A DNA stretch of 64,000 nt from Solibacteraceae bacterium. Its GTDB lineage: Bacteria; Acidobacteriota; Terriglobia; Bryobacterales; Bryobacteraceae. The translations under genes and the position numbers were made by a program. The notes below the pieces were generated by a model, which was not told the DNA's origin, searched no databases, and saw only the letters and a program-made list of their open reading frames with translations. Location: the NCBI GenBank assembly GCA_026984795.1, contig JALSRK010000021.1, positions 1 to 64,000 on the forward strand, read 5' to 3'. Shown one piece after another: positions 18,232 through 26,863 of the stretch (position 1 is its first letter; the number at the start of each line of letters is the position of its first letter).

Positions 18232-18519
18232 ATGAACCCTGTTTACAGGCGTCTGACGAGGAGCAAGATGGCGGCAGAAGAAGGTTGGGTCGGTGTTGAG
18301 GAGGTGGCGGCGCACCTCAGGGTGGCGAAGCAGTCCGTCTACCGGTGGGTGGAGTCAAAAGGCTTCCCCGCCTACCGGGTCGGACGCCTGCTGCGGTTTA
18401 AGCTTTCCGAGGTCGATGAGTGGGTTATGCGGAGCGGCGGTCGGGAGTCGATCGAAGTGTCCCCGCCTCAGCGTGAAAGGGCAAGGCGGAAACGAACCGC
18501 TAGTGGCCCGCGGCGTTAA
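18232..18519 (+). CDS. Excisionase/MerR-like helix-turn-helix DNA-binding protein
   Basis: 95 residues. The core GWVGVEEVAAHLRVAKQSVYRW followed by GFPAYRVGRLLRFKLSEVDEW is the classic helix_turn_helix_17 excisionase-type winged helix, with the wing GRLLRFK. A basic tail (RERARRKRTASGPRR) follows. The start could be ATG 18232 or ATG 18268 (MAAEEGW). As first gene behind a strong promoter and 20 bp before the helicase, it is probably the regulator of the defence operon or a sequence-recognition subunit. Confidence 0.82.
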   Translation: MNPVYRRLTRSKMAAEEGWVGVEEVAAHLRVAKQSVYRWVESKGFPAYRVGRLLRFKLSEVDEWVMRSGGRESIEVSPPQRERARRKRTASGPRR

Positions 18520-18539
18520 GCGGGCGAAAGGGAACGGGC

Positions 18540-21500
18540 ATGGCTGAAAACCGCCTGGCAAACCGCATCGGCCAGCGCATCTCGTTGCCGGGGCATTTCG
18601 ATGTTCCAGTGCTCTTGGAAGATGCAAGGGCCCTAGGACCCGACGGCTCGGCAGGCTACGAATGCCGGGTACGGCTTCCCGATGGCACGCTCGAAGAGGC
18701 GGTTATCTCGGCTGAGGAGGCCTCCGCAATCCTCGGTGCGGACCACCAGCCACCGGCCGCCGCGACCCCGGCAGACCCCGAGAAACTCCGGCTTCTTGTG
18801 GAATCGGCGCGGATTCGGCTTGCTTACGCGCATGATCCGCAGTTCGCCGTCAGCCTGTCCGGCATCCGGACGCTGCCGCACCAGATCGAAGCGGTTTACC
18901 AGAAGATGCTCCCACAGCCCCGGCTACGCTTCCTCCTGGCGGACGACCCCGGCGCCGGCAAAACCATCATGGCGGGCCTCCTCATCAAGGAGCTGAAGCT
19001 GCGGGAGGCCATCGAGCGTATCCTCATCCTCTGCCCCGCGCCCCTCACGATCCAGTGGCAGGATGAGATGCTCCGCTGGTTCGGCGAGCCGTTCGACATC
19101 ATCTTTTCCGCCGTAGACCAGCAGCAGCTCACAAACCCGTGGCAACGCTCCTCCCAGGTCATTTCGTCGATCGACTACGCCAAACAAGAGGACGTCCGCG
19201 AACGCGTGTGGCAGCAGCGGTGGGATCTCGTGGTCATCGACGAGGCCCACAAGTGTTCGGCCTACACGAAATCTCGCACGGAGCGTAGCGACCAAGTCGT
19301 CGAGACCAAGCGGTACCAGCTTGCGAAGCGGCTGTGCGATCAAGCCGACCATGTGCTTCTGCTCACCGCGACGCCTCATCACGGCAACGAAGACAAGTTT
19401 GCCCATTTCCTCCGTTTGGTTGACCCGGACCTGTTTCCGGAACCTCATCGTCTCGGCCCGCAGGCGGCAGAGATCCGCAAGGATATCTTCAAACTCGGCC
19501 GGAACTCCCCGTGGTCACTGCGCCGGCTCAAGGAGGACCTAAGGGATCTCAACGGAAGGAGGCTGTTCCCGGACCGGCACGCGAAGACGGTCAGGTTCCA
19601 GCTCAACAGCGACGAGTACGCCCTCTACAAGTCCGTCACGGCCTACATCAATGAGTTCATCCCCCAGCAGACAGGACAGCGCCGCTCATCGGCGGCTCTC
19701 ACGCGGACGGTATTGCAGCGGCGCTTGGTGAGCTCCACCTGCGCTATCCATGAGTCCCTCAAGCGGCGATTGAAGAAGCAACAGCAGCTTCTCGAAGAGC
19801 TGGAGGGCCTGTCGCCAGCGCAGCGGGCGAAGCGCTTGGCGGCGCTTCACGGACGTCTTTCCGATGCCGAACAGGAAGAGGATGATCTCGACGACGCGAT
19901 CCGCGACCAGCTCGTGGACGAGTTCACCGCAGCGCTGGAACTCGACGAGCTCAGAGGCGAGATCGCGGCCCTTCAGGAACTTGTCGAACAGGCCAGGAGG
20001 GTGCGCGAACAGGCAAACGATTCGAAGCTGGCCGCGCTCCAGAAGTGCCTCGGCGAGGCGCAGTTTGCCGAACTCAAGGACGGGAGAGGTAAGCTCCTTA
20101 TTTTCACGGAGCACCGGGATACGCTGTCCTACCTCCGGCAACATTTGGAGCGGTGGGGCTACACAACGTGTGAGATCCACGGCGGCATGAACCCGCACGA
20201 GCGCAAGCGAGCGCAGGAACAGTTCCGCACGGCAGCCCAGATTTGCGTGGCGACGGAAGCAGCCGGCGAAGGGATCAACCTTCAGTTCTGCCACCTCATG
20301 ATCAACTACGATATGCCGTGGAATCCCACGCGCCTGGAGCAGCGGCTGGGACGTATCCACCGCATCGGGCAGGAGCGGGATGTCTACGCCTTTAACTTCG
20401 TCGCCACGGAGTCCAAGGAGGGGCAGCCGATCGTCGAAGGGAGAATCCTGCATCGGCTCTTGGAGAAGCTCGACAGCATGAACGAGGCGCTGGAGGGACG
20501 AGTCTTTGACGTAATCGGCGAGGTGTTGGCCCTTAACGATGTGAATCTTCCGGAGATCTTGAGGGAGGCCGCCTACGACCCGCGCAGGCTTGACGAGTAC
20601 ATCGACCAGATCGACCGGATCGATCCGGCAAAGTTGAAACAGTACGAAGAAGCGACCGGCATCGCGTTGGCGCGCAGCCACGTGGATTTCAGCGGGTTCC
20701 AGCGCTTGAACTTGGAGGTGGAGGAAAAGCGCCTCATGCCGCGCTACGTGGAGGCGCAGTTCGTCGCCGCCGCCAAGGAAGTGGGCCTACGCATCGAGCC
20801 GCGGGCCGATGGTCTGTGGCGCGTCGAGCACGTGCCGGCCGACTTGCGATCCGAACGGCTCCAGTCAGTGCGCCGGTTGGGGAAAGCCGATCCGTCTTAC
20901 CGGAAGATCACGTTTCACAAGCAGCACCTCGAGCAGGATGCGCATCTCGACGCAGTGTTGCTCGGCCCGGGACATCCGCTTTACGCGGCGGTGGACGAGA
21001 AGCTGAACGAACGCCTCGAAAAGCTGCAAGGAGGAGTCGGATTCTACGTTGATCCCCTGACCACAGAACCGTACAAGCTACACTTTTTCGAGATTTCGAT
21101 TCGCGGCAAGGACAGCAGAGGTAACGACGTTCCGCTGCATGGCGAACTGGTGGCGGTGCGGGAACTGCGCGGAAGGTTCGAAGTCGTGCCGAGCGATATG
21201 CTCCTCAACCTTCCGCCCCATCAAGCCCCGCCGGCGAAAGTTGAGCCCCTCGATACGCAGGCCGCCTCAGACTACCTCAAGAGCACGTATCAGTTGGAGT
21301 GCCGCTCCCGGTGCCAACGAGAGCGGCAGCGCTTCGCGGAGATCTGCCGGGAGTACCTTGAGCGCTCTTTTGACGTCCGGATCAAACGCGCGCAAGAGCG
21401 GGCGATGCGCCTGGCGGCGGAGGCGACAAGCAAACCCGAGTACAAGCTGCCGGCAGACGAGGCCCGCAAACACGTCGAGGAGTTGCAACGCGCCCGGGCC

Positions 21501-22052
21501 GCGCGGCTGAGTGGTCTCACCCGCCTGGGGATCGCTCGCACCGGCCCAGTCCGTCATCTCGCTACGGCGATCGTCCTGGCGCCCGGAGCCGACACGGAAA
21601 GCCAACTGGCTGAACTCGCCGACGAGTTGGATCCGAATGTCCGGAGGAAGAGCGAGCTGGCGGCCGAGGACCTCGTCGTGGCGGCACTCAAAGAAGAGGG
21701 GTTCCCCGAAGAGCGCATCGAACGTGTGGGACACTTGAAGCTCGGTTTCGACATACGCGCGCACCGGGTCACGGACGACGCGACAGGCGAAGTGCTCGTC
21801 AAGCGGATCGAAGTGAAGGGACGCAAACGCGGCCAGCCGGTGCGGCTCACGACGAATGAGTGGTACAAAGCCGACCAACTTGGCGAAACGTACTGGCTTT
21901 ACGTGGTGTGGGACCCGCTCGGCGAATCACCCGAGCTGGTGCGCATCCAGAACCCGGCCGTGTGTCTCGATCACGCCAAGCGGGAGATCGTGGCGGCCAG
22001 GTTCTTTGAGATTCCGGCGGAGGCGCTTCTTTCATACGCAGATACACTCTAG
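18540..22052 (+). CDS. SNF2-type helicase with C-terminal DUF3883 (BrxHII/DrmD-like)
   Basis: 1170 residues. SNF2 superfamily 2 motor: Walker A GAGKT at residues 138-142 (DDPGAGKTIMAG), DEAH box D234-H237, and QRLGRIHRIGQ near residue 600. A charged helical stretch at about 410-510 is probably coiled coil. The C-terminus (~1050-1150) is DUF3883, with D1071 and E1091-V-K1093 in the PD-(D/E)xK arrangement, so it may be a nuclease-like domain. Related helicases occur in BREX type 3 (BrxHII) and class 1 DISARM (DrmD). The ATG of the next gene follows the stop directly. Function in defence is inferred from context. Confidence 0.88.
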   Translation: MAENRLANRIGQRISLPGHFDVPVLLEDARALGPDGSAGYECRVRLPDGTLEEAVISAEEASAILGADHQPPAAATPADPEKLRLLVESARIRLAYAHDPQFAVSLSGIRTLPHQIEAVYQKMLPQPRLRFLLADDPGAGKTIMAGLLIKELKLREAIERILILCPAPLTIQWQDEMLRWFGEPFDIIFSAVDQQQLTNPWQRSSQVISSIDYAKQEDVRERVWQQRWDLVVIDEAHKCSAYTKSRTERSDQVVETKRYQLAKRLCDQADHVLLLTATPHHGNEDKFAHFLRLVDPDLFPEPHRLGPQAAEIRKDIFKLGRNSPWSLRRLKEDLRDLNGRRLFPDRHAKTVRFQLNSDEYALYKSVTAYINEFIPQQTGQRRSSAALTRTVLQRRLVSSTCAIHESLKRRLKKQQQLLEELEGLSPAQRAKRLAALHGRLSDAEQEEDDLDDAIRDQLVDEFTAALELDELRGEIAALQELVEQARRVREQANDSKLAALQKCLGEAQFAELKDGRGKLLIFTEHRDTLSYLRQHLERWGYTTCEIHGGMNPHERKRAQEQFRTAAQICVATEAAGEGINLQFCHLMINYDMPWNPTRLEQRLGRIHRIGQERDVYAFNFVATESKEGQPIVEGRILHRLLEKLDSMNEALEGRVFDVIGEVLALNDVNLPEILREAAYDPRRLDEYIDQIDRIDPAKLKQYEEATGIALARSHVDFSGFQRLNLEVEEKRLMPRYVEAQFVAAAKEVGLRIEPRADGLWRVEHVPADLRSERLQSVRRLGKADPSYRKITFHKQHLEQDAHLDAVLLGPGHPLYAAVDEKLNERLEKLQGGVGFYVDPLTTEPYKLHFFEISIRGKDSRGNDVPLHGELVAVRELRGRFEVVPSDMLLNLPPHQAPPAKVEPLDTQAASDYLKSTYQLECRSRCQRERQRFAEICREYLERSFDVRIKRAQERAMRLAAEATSKPEYKLPADEARKHVEELQRARAARLSGLTRLGIARTGPVRHLATAIVLAPGADTESQLAELADELDPNVRRKSELAAEDLVVAALKEEGFPEERIERVGHLKLGFDIRAHRVTDDATGEVLVKRIEVKGRKRGQPVRLTTNEWYKADQLGETYWLYVVWDPLGESPELVRIQNPAVCLDHAKREIVAARFFEIPAEALLSYADTL

Positions 22053-22814
22053 ATGCCAAAAGATACTGCGAAAGCGACCTTTGATACCGCTATCAAGCGA
22101 GCCGAGTACCTACTGCGGCTCGCGTTCGGCCTTACGAATCATCGACAGCGCCGAATTCGTAGGGACTGGGCGGCCAGCTTCAAGCAGGTAATGCACTGGC
22201 CCAAATCTAAAGCGATCGAACGCATCGACAGCAAAGACGCGGTTATTATCCTACGTCATGTCAGCAACCTAAGCTTAGACGATTTCTCATCGGACGCGTT
22301 GCAGGATTGCCTGCGGGCGTCACTTGTGATGGCAGTGTCGGCACTGGACGCCTATTTCCACGCGAAGATCATCCGCTATGTGGTCCAGCACAGCCGAACT
22401 AAAGAGCCATCGAAAAAGCTCTTGAATGCAAAAATCCTCGTTAGGGATTTCATTGAGGGCAGAAAAAAGAGACGATCGAATGTCGCACTTCGAGCTGCGA
22501 TTGAGCGCAACTTATCTTATCAAGCATTGCAGCAGCCAGCTCAGATTGCAGAGGCACTATGTCTGATTGGGGTTTCTAACTTTTGGAAGAGCGTGGCGAA
22601 GCAGATGGGACAGGCGGACCAGCAAATCTGTACACACTTAACCAAGATCGTAAAGCGCCGCAATCAAATTGTACATGAAGGGGACCTCAATCAAAGTAAA
22701 AAGGCGCGGAACAAAAGCCGGCCCATAACACATAAAGAGGTAGAGAAGTCTATCGCACTCCTTAAGGGGATTGTCAGCGCAGCAGAAGCGATAATAAATC
22801 AGCAAGTGAAATAA
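22053..22814 (+). CDS. HEPN-domain protein (RiboL-PSP-HEPN-like), candidate RNase effector
   Basis: 253 residues, mostly helical. The signature RNQIVH (R203-H208) is the R-x4-H motif of HEPN ribonucleases, followed by EGD as in RiboL-PSP-HEPN proteins. LRASLVMAVSALDAYFHAKI is the usual first helix block. ATG 22053 abuts the helicase stop at 22050-22052, so the two are coupled. The base composition is clearly more AT-rich than its neighbours, suggesting separate acquisition. HEPN proteins in defence islands often cleave tRNA or mRNA in abortive infection; that role is inference here. Confidence 0.72.
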   Translation: MPKDTAKATFDTAIKRAEYLLRLAFGLTNHRQRRIRRDWAASFKQVMHWPKSKAIERIDSKDAVIILRHVSNLSLDDFSSDALQDCLRASLVMAVSALDAYFHAKIIRYVVQHSRTKEPSKKLLNAKILVRDFIEGRKKRRSNVALRAAIERNLSYQALQQPAQIAEALCLIGVSNFWKSVAKQMGQADQQICTHLTKIVKRRNQIVHEGDLNQSKKARNKSRPITHKEVEKSIALLKGIVSAAEAIINQQVK

Positions 22815-22815
22815 G

Positions 22816-25800
22816 ATGTCGACAGATGACCGCCGACTTATTGAAGACTACCTCCCCATCCAAGCGATCAGCGCCGAGGCATCCCGGGAGAAGTCGGTCC
22901 GGAAGGGGCATATCTCCACGCTTCACCTTTGGTGGGCCCGGCGGCCGCTGGTCGCCTGCCGTGCCGCCGTGTACGGCGCACTCGTGCCGATCAGCCGCTT
23001 TCGGCCGGCGAATGGCCCCGAAGAGAAACGCGACAGTCTGGCTCGGGCCAACGCCGCGAGGTTCGTAGAGCGGCTTTGCAAGTACCCAGGAGACCCCACT
23101 GTCATCAAACAGGCGGAGCGGCATATCCTCGAGGCCCACGCGGAGCGGTTGACCAAGGAAACGGGCAAGAAGGTCACGGTGGAGGACATCGAAGAGGGAC
23201 GGGCTCCGCGTCCGAAGGTGCTGGACATGTTCGCCGGCGGAGGCTCGATTCCGCTGGAAGCGCTCCGGCTGGGCTGCGAGGCCTATGCGCTGGATCTCAA
23301 CCCGGTCGCGCACATCATCGAGCTCTGCACACTGGTCTATCCACAGAAGTACGGCAAGCCTGACCCGACCGCTCGGGGGATGACAGGACCTCCTGGTCCC
23401 GACGGAAAACCCACGTGGGGCGGCCTGGCCGAGGAGGTCCGATACTGGGGCAACTGGGTGCTGGAGAAGGTGAAGGCAGAGATCGGGGATCTCTACCCGC
23501 CGCTACCCGATCTGGAATGGTGGCACCAGGTGGGCCAGGCTGCCAGCCTGGCAACACAGACTCCAATGTTCCCCTCCGTCAAGAAGGGAGTAGCCAAGAC
23601 AAGGCGGAAGCTACCTCACTGGGAAAAGGTAGGTGGCTGCTACTTCGTTACTTACCGAACCAAAGACGGCTTCACACTGCCGGACAAGGCGCGGGACGTC
23701 GTGCTTGAGAACTGGAAATACTGGTCCGGTGAACGGTACGACCTGTGGCAAGTCGTCGTGATGCCAGACCATGTGCACCTTCTTCTCAGCCCCCTGCAGA
23801 AACATGATGGTTCGTATTGGACATTATCCGAGATCCTGCATACCGCGAAAAGCTATAGCGCGAACCAGATCAACAAGATCCTTGGGCGTTCCGGCTCTCT
23901 GTGGCAGGACGAGCGCTTCGACCACCTCATCCGGAACCCTGCGTCCTTTGAAGAGAAGTGGCACTACATTCGGCAGAACCCGTGCAAGGCCGGGCTGGTG
24001 CTTCGGCCTGACGATTATCCGTGGCTGTATGAAGATGACGGGCTGGCAGCCCGTCCCACGTTGACTCCAGTGGCCTACCTCTGGACCCGGACCGTGCAGT
24101 GCAAGAACCCATCCTGCCGTGCGACGGTGCCCTTGGTGAAACAGACTTGGCTTTGCAAGAAGAAAGGTCGCAAAAAGCGCCCCGGCCGGTACGTCGCCTT
24201 GAAGATTATCGCTCCGAAGGGCGAGAAGAAGGTGCGCTTCGAGGTGGTCGAGGCGATGACGGAGAAGGGACTTGGATTTGACCCCTCTGTGGGCTCGAAA
24301 GGCGGCAATGCCACTTGTCCGTTCTGCGGCACGGTGGCGGATGCCGACTACGTGCAAGCGCTCGGCAAGTACGCGGCCGTTGGTACTCAGCTGATGGCCG
24401 TGGTCTGCACCAACCCCCAGGGTAGAGGAAAGCAATATATCCCAGATCCATCTATCATCGATCAGTTTATCCCAAGTGACGCTGATGTTCAGAGGCGAAT
24501 CTGTGTCCTAAGTAGCACGACAGGATTCACACTGCCCACAGAGCGAATCAATCCTCTGCGTCCCTCACCGAACGCACGCGGCCTCTCAGCTGTTACCCGT
24601 CACGGATTTGCAAGCTTTGGAGACCTTTTCACACCTAGACAATTGCTGGCCCACATGACCTACGGATGTGCAGTTCGGGAAGTCTTTGACCGAATTGGAA
24701 CAAGCGAAATGGGCAAGGCAATTGCCGCAACACTAGCGCTGGTGGTCAGCCGTACCACCGACTGGAATAGCGCAAACTGTAGGTGGTTCTCTCAAGGCGA
24801 AAACAACCTCAATACTTTTGGGCGCCAGCCGCTACCGATGCTATGGGACTTCTGTGAAACAAACGCGGTCATCAGAAAGGCTGAAAGCTTTGAAACCCTT
24901 TTGGAAGCGTTGATAGATGCTCTTCCAGGAATCGGTGACATGCCCAAAGCCGCAGAGTGCGAACGGGGCACGACCACGCAACTTTCAGAACCACGTGCTT
25001 CCTATGATGCCGTTGTGACTGATCCGCCCTACTACGACAACGTTCCGTATGCCGACATCTCAGACTTCTTCTATGTGTGGCTCAAACGGATTCTTGGTCC
25101 GGTCTTTCCAGAGCATTTCGCATCAGAGCTGACACCTAAGAAGATGGAGGCCACGGCCCTGGCGAACCGGCATGGTGGTGATATGGCCAGGGCAACGACC
25201 GAGTATGAATCCATGATGATAGAATCTCTGAGAGAAGCTCAGCGCGTTTTGAAGGCCGGGGCGCCGCTTGTCGTCGTCTATGCTCATAAAACCACGCTCG
25301 GGTGGTCTACTCTTGTTGACGCTATCCGGAAGGCCGGATTCACAGTGACAGAAGCGTGGCCAATGGACACCGAGGTAGGTTCTCGTCTGGTGGCAACAAA
25401 TGCTTCCGCTCTCGCCTCCAGCATCTTTCTTGTCGCCCGAAAACGTGAGGGACACAAAACCGGTTCTTACGAGGATGAGGTTCAGTCTGAGCTCGACCAT
25501 ATCGTCCGCGAGCGGGTTGACTCGCTCTGGCAGATGGGCATCACCGGGGCGGACTTGGTGATTGCGGCGGTGGGCGCCGGCCTGCGCGCGTTCACGCGGT
25601 TCGCCCGCGTCGAGTACGCAAACGGCGAAGAGGTGCCGGCGGAGAAGTTCCTGGCGGAAGTAGAAGGGGTGGTCCTTGAGACGCTGCTGGAGAAGATCTT
25701 CAAGGTAGCAGGGGCGGGTGTCGCGGCGGTGGACGGCCCGAGCCGCTTCTACGTGCTGTGGCGCTACACGTACAAGACGGCCGAGATGGACGCCGGCGAA

Positions 25801-26280
25801 GCCATTGTGTTCACCTACGGCCAGAACGTGGAACTGGACGGTCCGAACGGCCTCTCGGCGGGTACCCGTGCCTTGGTTGAGAAAAAGAAAGGAAAGTACC
25901 GTTTGCTTGACTTCACCGAGCGTGGCGACAACGAGAAGCTGGGGCTTTCCGTGGGACCGGCTGCCAGCCGGTCGGCATCGGGGGCAGGCTCGCAGCCTGC
26001 TCCACTGATTGATGTTCTGCACCGAATCCTTTGGCTGATGGAATATGAGCCCAGGAGCTTGAACCGCTTCCTGGACGAAGCCCAGCCCGACCGGGAACGG
26101 CTGCGGCTGCTCGCGCAAGCGCTGGCCGGCGCTGCCCTCGAAGGGAGCCGCGATAATGGAGGGGAACACGCGGTCGCCACCACACCGGCCGAGCAGGCGG
26201 CACTCAAGAAACTGCTTGCCAACTGGCGGGCGCTCATCGAGCGGCGGCTGGCAGCCGGTCCGCTTTTTGCGGGTGCTTAG
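22816..26280 (+). CDS. DUF1156 adenine-specific DNA methylase (PglXI-like) with in-frame RAYT transposase insertion
   Basis: 1154 residues, longer than usual for the family. The N-terminal DUF1156 shows ISTLHLWWARRPLVACRA. The SAM-binding motif is LDMFAGGGS at 136-144. The catalytic motif is DPPYYDN starting at D736, so N6-adenine methylation is expected. A Zn-ribbon-like CKNPSC and CPFCG pair lies between. Between the SAM motif and the Zn ribbon, residues ~240-414 are foreign: a full REP-associated tyrosine transposase domain whose frame reads through both ends. Residues ~1047-1062 are encoded by two more REP hairpins. About 24420-25480 is more AT-rich than its flanks, suggesting mosaic ancestry. 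Whether the chimera methylates DNA is unknown. Confidence 0.88.
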   Translation: MSTDDRRLIEDYLPIQAISAEASREKSVRKGHISTLHLWWARRPLVACRAAVYGALVPISRFRPANGPEEKRDSLARANAARFVERLCKYPGDPTVIKQAERHILEAHAERLTKETGKKVTVEDIEEGRAPRPKVLDMFAGGGSIPLEALRLGCEAYALDLNPVAHIIELCTLVYPQKYGKPDPTARGMTGPPGPDGKPTWGGLAEEVRYWGNWVLEKVKAEIGDLYPPLPDLEWWHQVGQAASLATQTPMFPSVKKGVAKTRRKLPHWEKVGGCYFVTYRTKDGFTLPDKARDVVLENWKYWSGERYDLWQVVVMPDHVHLLLSPLQKHDGSYWTLSEILHTAKSYSANQINKILGRSGSLWQDERFDHLIRNPASFEEKWHYIRQNPCKAGLVLRPDDYPWLYEDDGLAARPTLTPVAYLWTRTVQCKNPSCRATVPLVKQTWLCKKKGRKKRPGRYVALKIIAPKGEKKVRFEVVEAMTEKGLGFDPSVGSKGGNATCPFCGTVADADYVQALGKYAAVGTQLMAVVCTNPQGRGKQYIPDPSIIDQFIPSDADVQRRICVLSSTTGFTLPTERINPLRPSPNARGLSAVTRHGFASFGDLFTPRQLLAHMTYGCAVREVFDRIGTSEMGKAIAATLALVVSRTTDWNSANCRWFSQGENNLNTFGRQPLPMLWDFCETNAVIRKAESFETLLEALIDALPGIGDMPKAAECERGTTTQLSEPRASYDAVVTDPPYYDNVPYADISDFFYVWLKRILGPVFPEHFASELTPKKMEATALANRHGGDMARATTEYESMMIESLREAQRVLKAGAPLVVVYAHKTTLGWSTLVDAIRKAGFTVTEAWPMDTEVGSRLVATNASALASSIFLVARKREGHKTGSYEDEVQSELDHIVRERVDSLWQMGITGADLVIAAVGAGLRAFTRFARVEYANGEEVPAEKFLAEVEGVVLETLLEKIFKVAGAGVAAVDGPSRFYVLWRYTYKTAEMDAGEAIVFTYGQNVELDGPNGLSAGTRALVEKKKGKYRLLDFTERGDNEKLGLSVGPAASRSASGAGSQPAPLIDVLHRILWLMEYEPRSLNRFLDEAQPDRERLRLLAQALAGAALEGSRDNGGEHAVATTPAEQAALKKLLANWRALIERRLAAGPLFAGA
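23534..23552. repeat. REP hairpin, left end of RAYT element
   Basis: GCCAGGCT, loop GCC, AGCCTGGC: a perfect 8-bp stem with 3-base loop. The loop reads GCC on the + strand, opposite to the right-end hairpin. Confidence 0.8.
24037..24055. repeat. REP hairpin, right end of RAYT element
   Basis: GACGGGCT, loop GGC, AGCCCGTC: a perfect 8-bp stem. The inverted loop shows it is in opposite orientation to the left hairpin, as expected for the two ends of a RAYT unit. Confidence 0.8.
25955..26000. repeat. Second REP pair, inside the methylase coding sequence
   Basis: GACCGGCT-GCC-AGCCGGTC (25955-25973) and GCAGGCT-CGC-AGCCTGC (25984-26000) are two adjacent hairpins sharing the GGCT/AGCC core with the RAYT ends. 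They are in frame and encode the alanine/serine-rich stretch GPAASRSASGAGSQPAP in the C-terminal part of the methylase. Confidence 0.75.
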
Positions 26281-26283
26281 CAG

Positions 26284-26766
26284 ATGGACGAAGACTCGCG
26301 GAGATTAATCGAGGCGTGGCTGCACGTGGCCGAGAAGGAGGCCCCGGGCCTCAATCCGCCCTTGGATTCGTTCTTCCGCTTCATGGCACTTTGGGTTGCG
26401 TTCAATGCGTATCTTACACGGAGGTATCCCTGCCCCAGCGGAGACCACAACAAGGTCCGGGAGTTTGCACGCGATGAGTCCATCGTCGAATTTCACCAGT
26501 ATTGCTTGCGGGATCAGGACTACAAAACAGCCGTGCAGCGCTTTCGACAAGGCGTCCGGGACATGCACGCGAGACGGGATGACATCTATTACGTGAATAG
26601 CCCGACGTGTTTCACCGAAGTCATGGAATGTGTCTATCACGTGCGGTGCAATCTGTTCCACGGCGACAAGGAGGTCGCCTCTGAGCGGGACAGAGTGCTC
26701 GTGGAAGCCGCTTATCGGATCGTGATGGACCACCTGAAGCGATTGCTGAAGCAGTCGCGTGAGTGA
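26284..26766 (+). CDS. Second HEPN-like protein
   Basis: 160 residues, starting 3 bp after the methylase stop. The signature RCNLFH (R121-H126, followed by GDK) is the R-x4-H motif of HEPN proteins, here in the RxNLFHGxK form common among Apea-like and related HEPN families. An N-terminal helix block contains FFRFMALWVAFNAYL. It is unrelated in sequence to the HEPN protein at 22053. The context suggests a paired RNase effector or a partner of the methylase/ATPase; this is inference. Confidence 0.68.
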   Translation: MDEDSRRLIEAWLHVAEKEAPGLNPPLDSFFRFMALWVAFNAYLTRRYPCPSGDHNKVREFARDESIVEFHQYCLRDQDYKTAVQRFRQGVRDMHARRDDIYYVNSPTCFTEVMECVYHVRCNLFHGDKEVASERDRVLVEAAYRIVMDHLKRLLKQSRE

Positions 26767-26767
26767 G

Positions 26768-26863
26768 GTGAGGCGCCCTAGCGAAGTCGTGACCGAGCGG
26801 GAAGCGCAGCCGGATCGTTGGGCGCAGGGCCTGGCGCTGTTCGGCAAGGAGGATAGGGGATGA
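26768..26863 (+). CDS. Possible 31-residue leader peptide or gene remnant
   Basis: A GTG at 26768 opens a frame (VRRPSEVVTEREAQPDRW, then AQGLALFGKEDRG) that ends in a TGA overlapping the DUF433 start by 4 bases (ATGA). The overlap and codon use hint at translation, perhaps to couple the toxin-antitoxin pair to upstream genes. It could equally be a trimmed remnant of a longer gene. No similarity recognised. Confidence 0.25.
   Translation: MRRPSEVVTEREAQPDRWAQGLALFGKEDRG

Larger units (their letters stand above)
23534..24055 (+). mobile_element. REP-associated tyrosine transposase (RAYT) element inserted in frame
   Basis: A 522-bp element bounded by inverted REP hairpins (23534-23552 and 24037-24055). 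The internal frame, from about ATG 23566, encodes LPHWEKVGGCYFVTYRT, VVMPDHVHLLLS with HUH histidines H319 and H321 (host-protein numbering), GRSGSLWQDERFDHLIR and YIRQNPCKAGLVLRPDDYPW. These are diagnostic of the IS200-related RAYT family. Candidate nucleophile tyrosines are Y347 and Y384. The usual stop after the YPW block is missing, so translation continues through the right hairpin into the methylase. The element has its own possible start but no independent stop. Confidence 0.85.
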
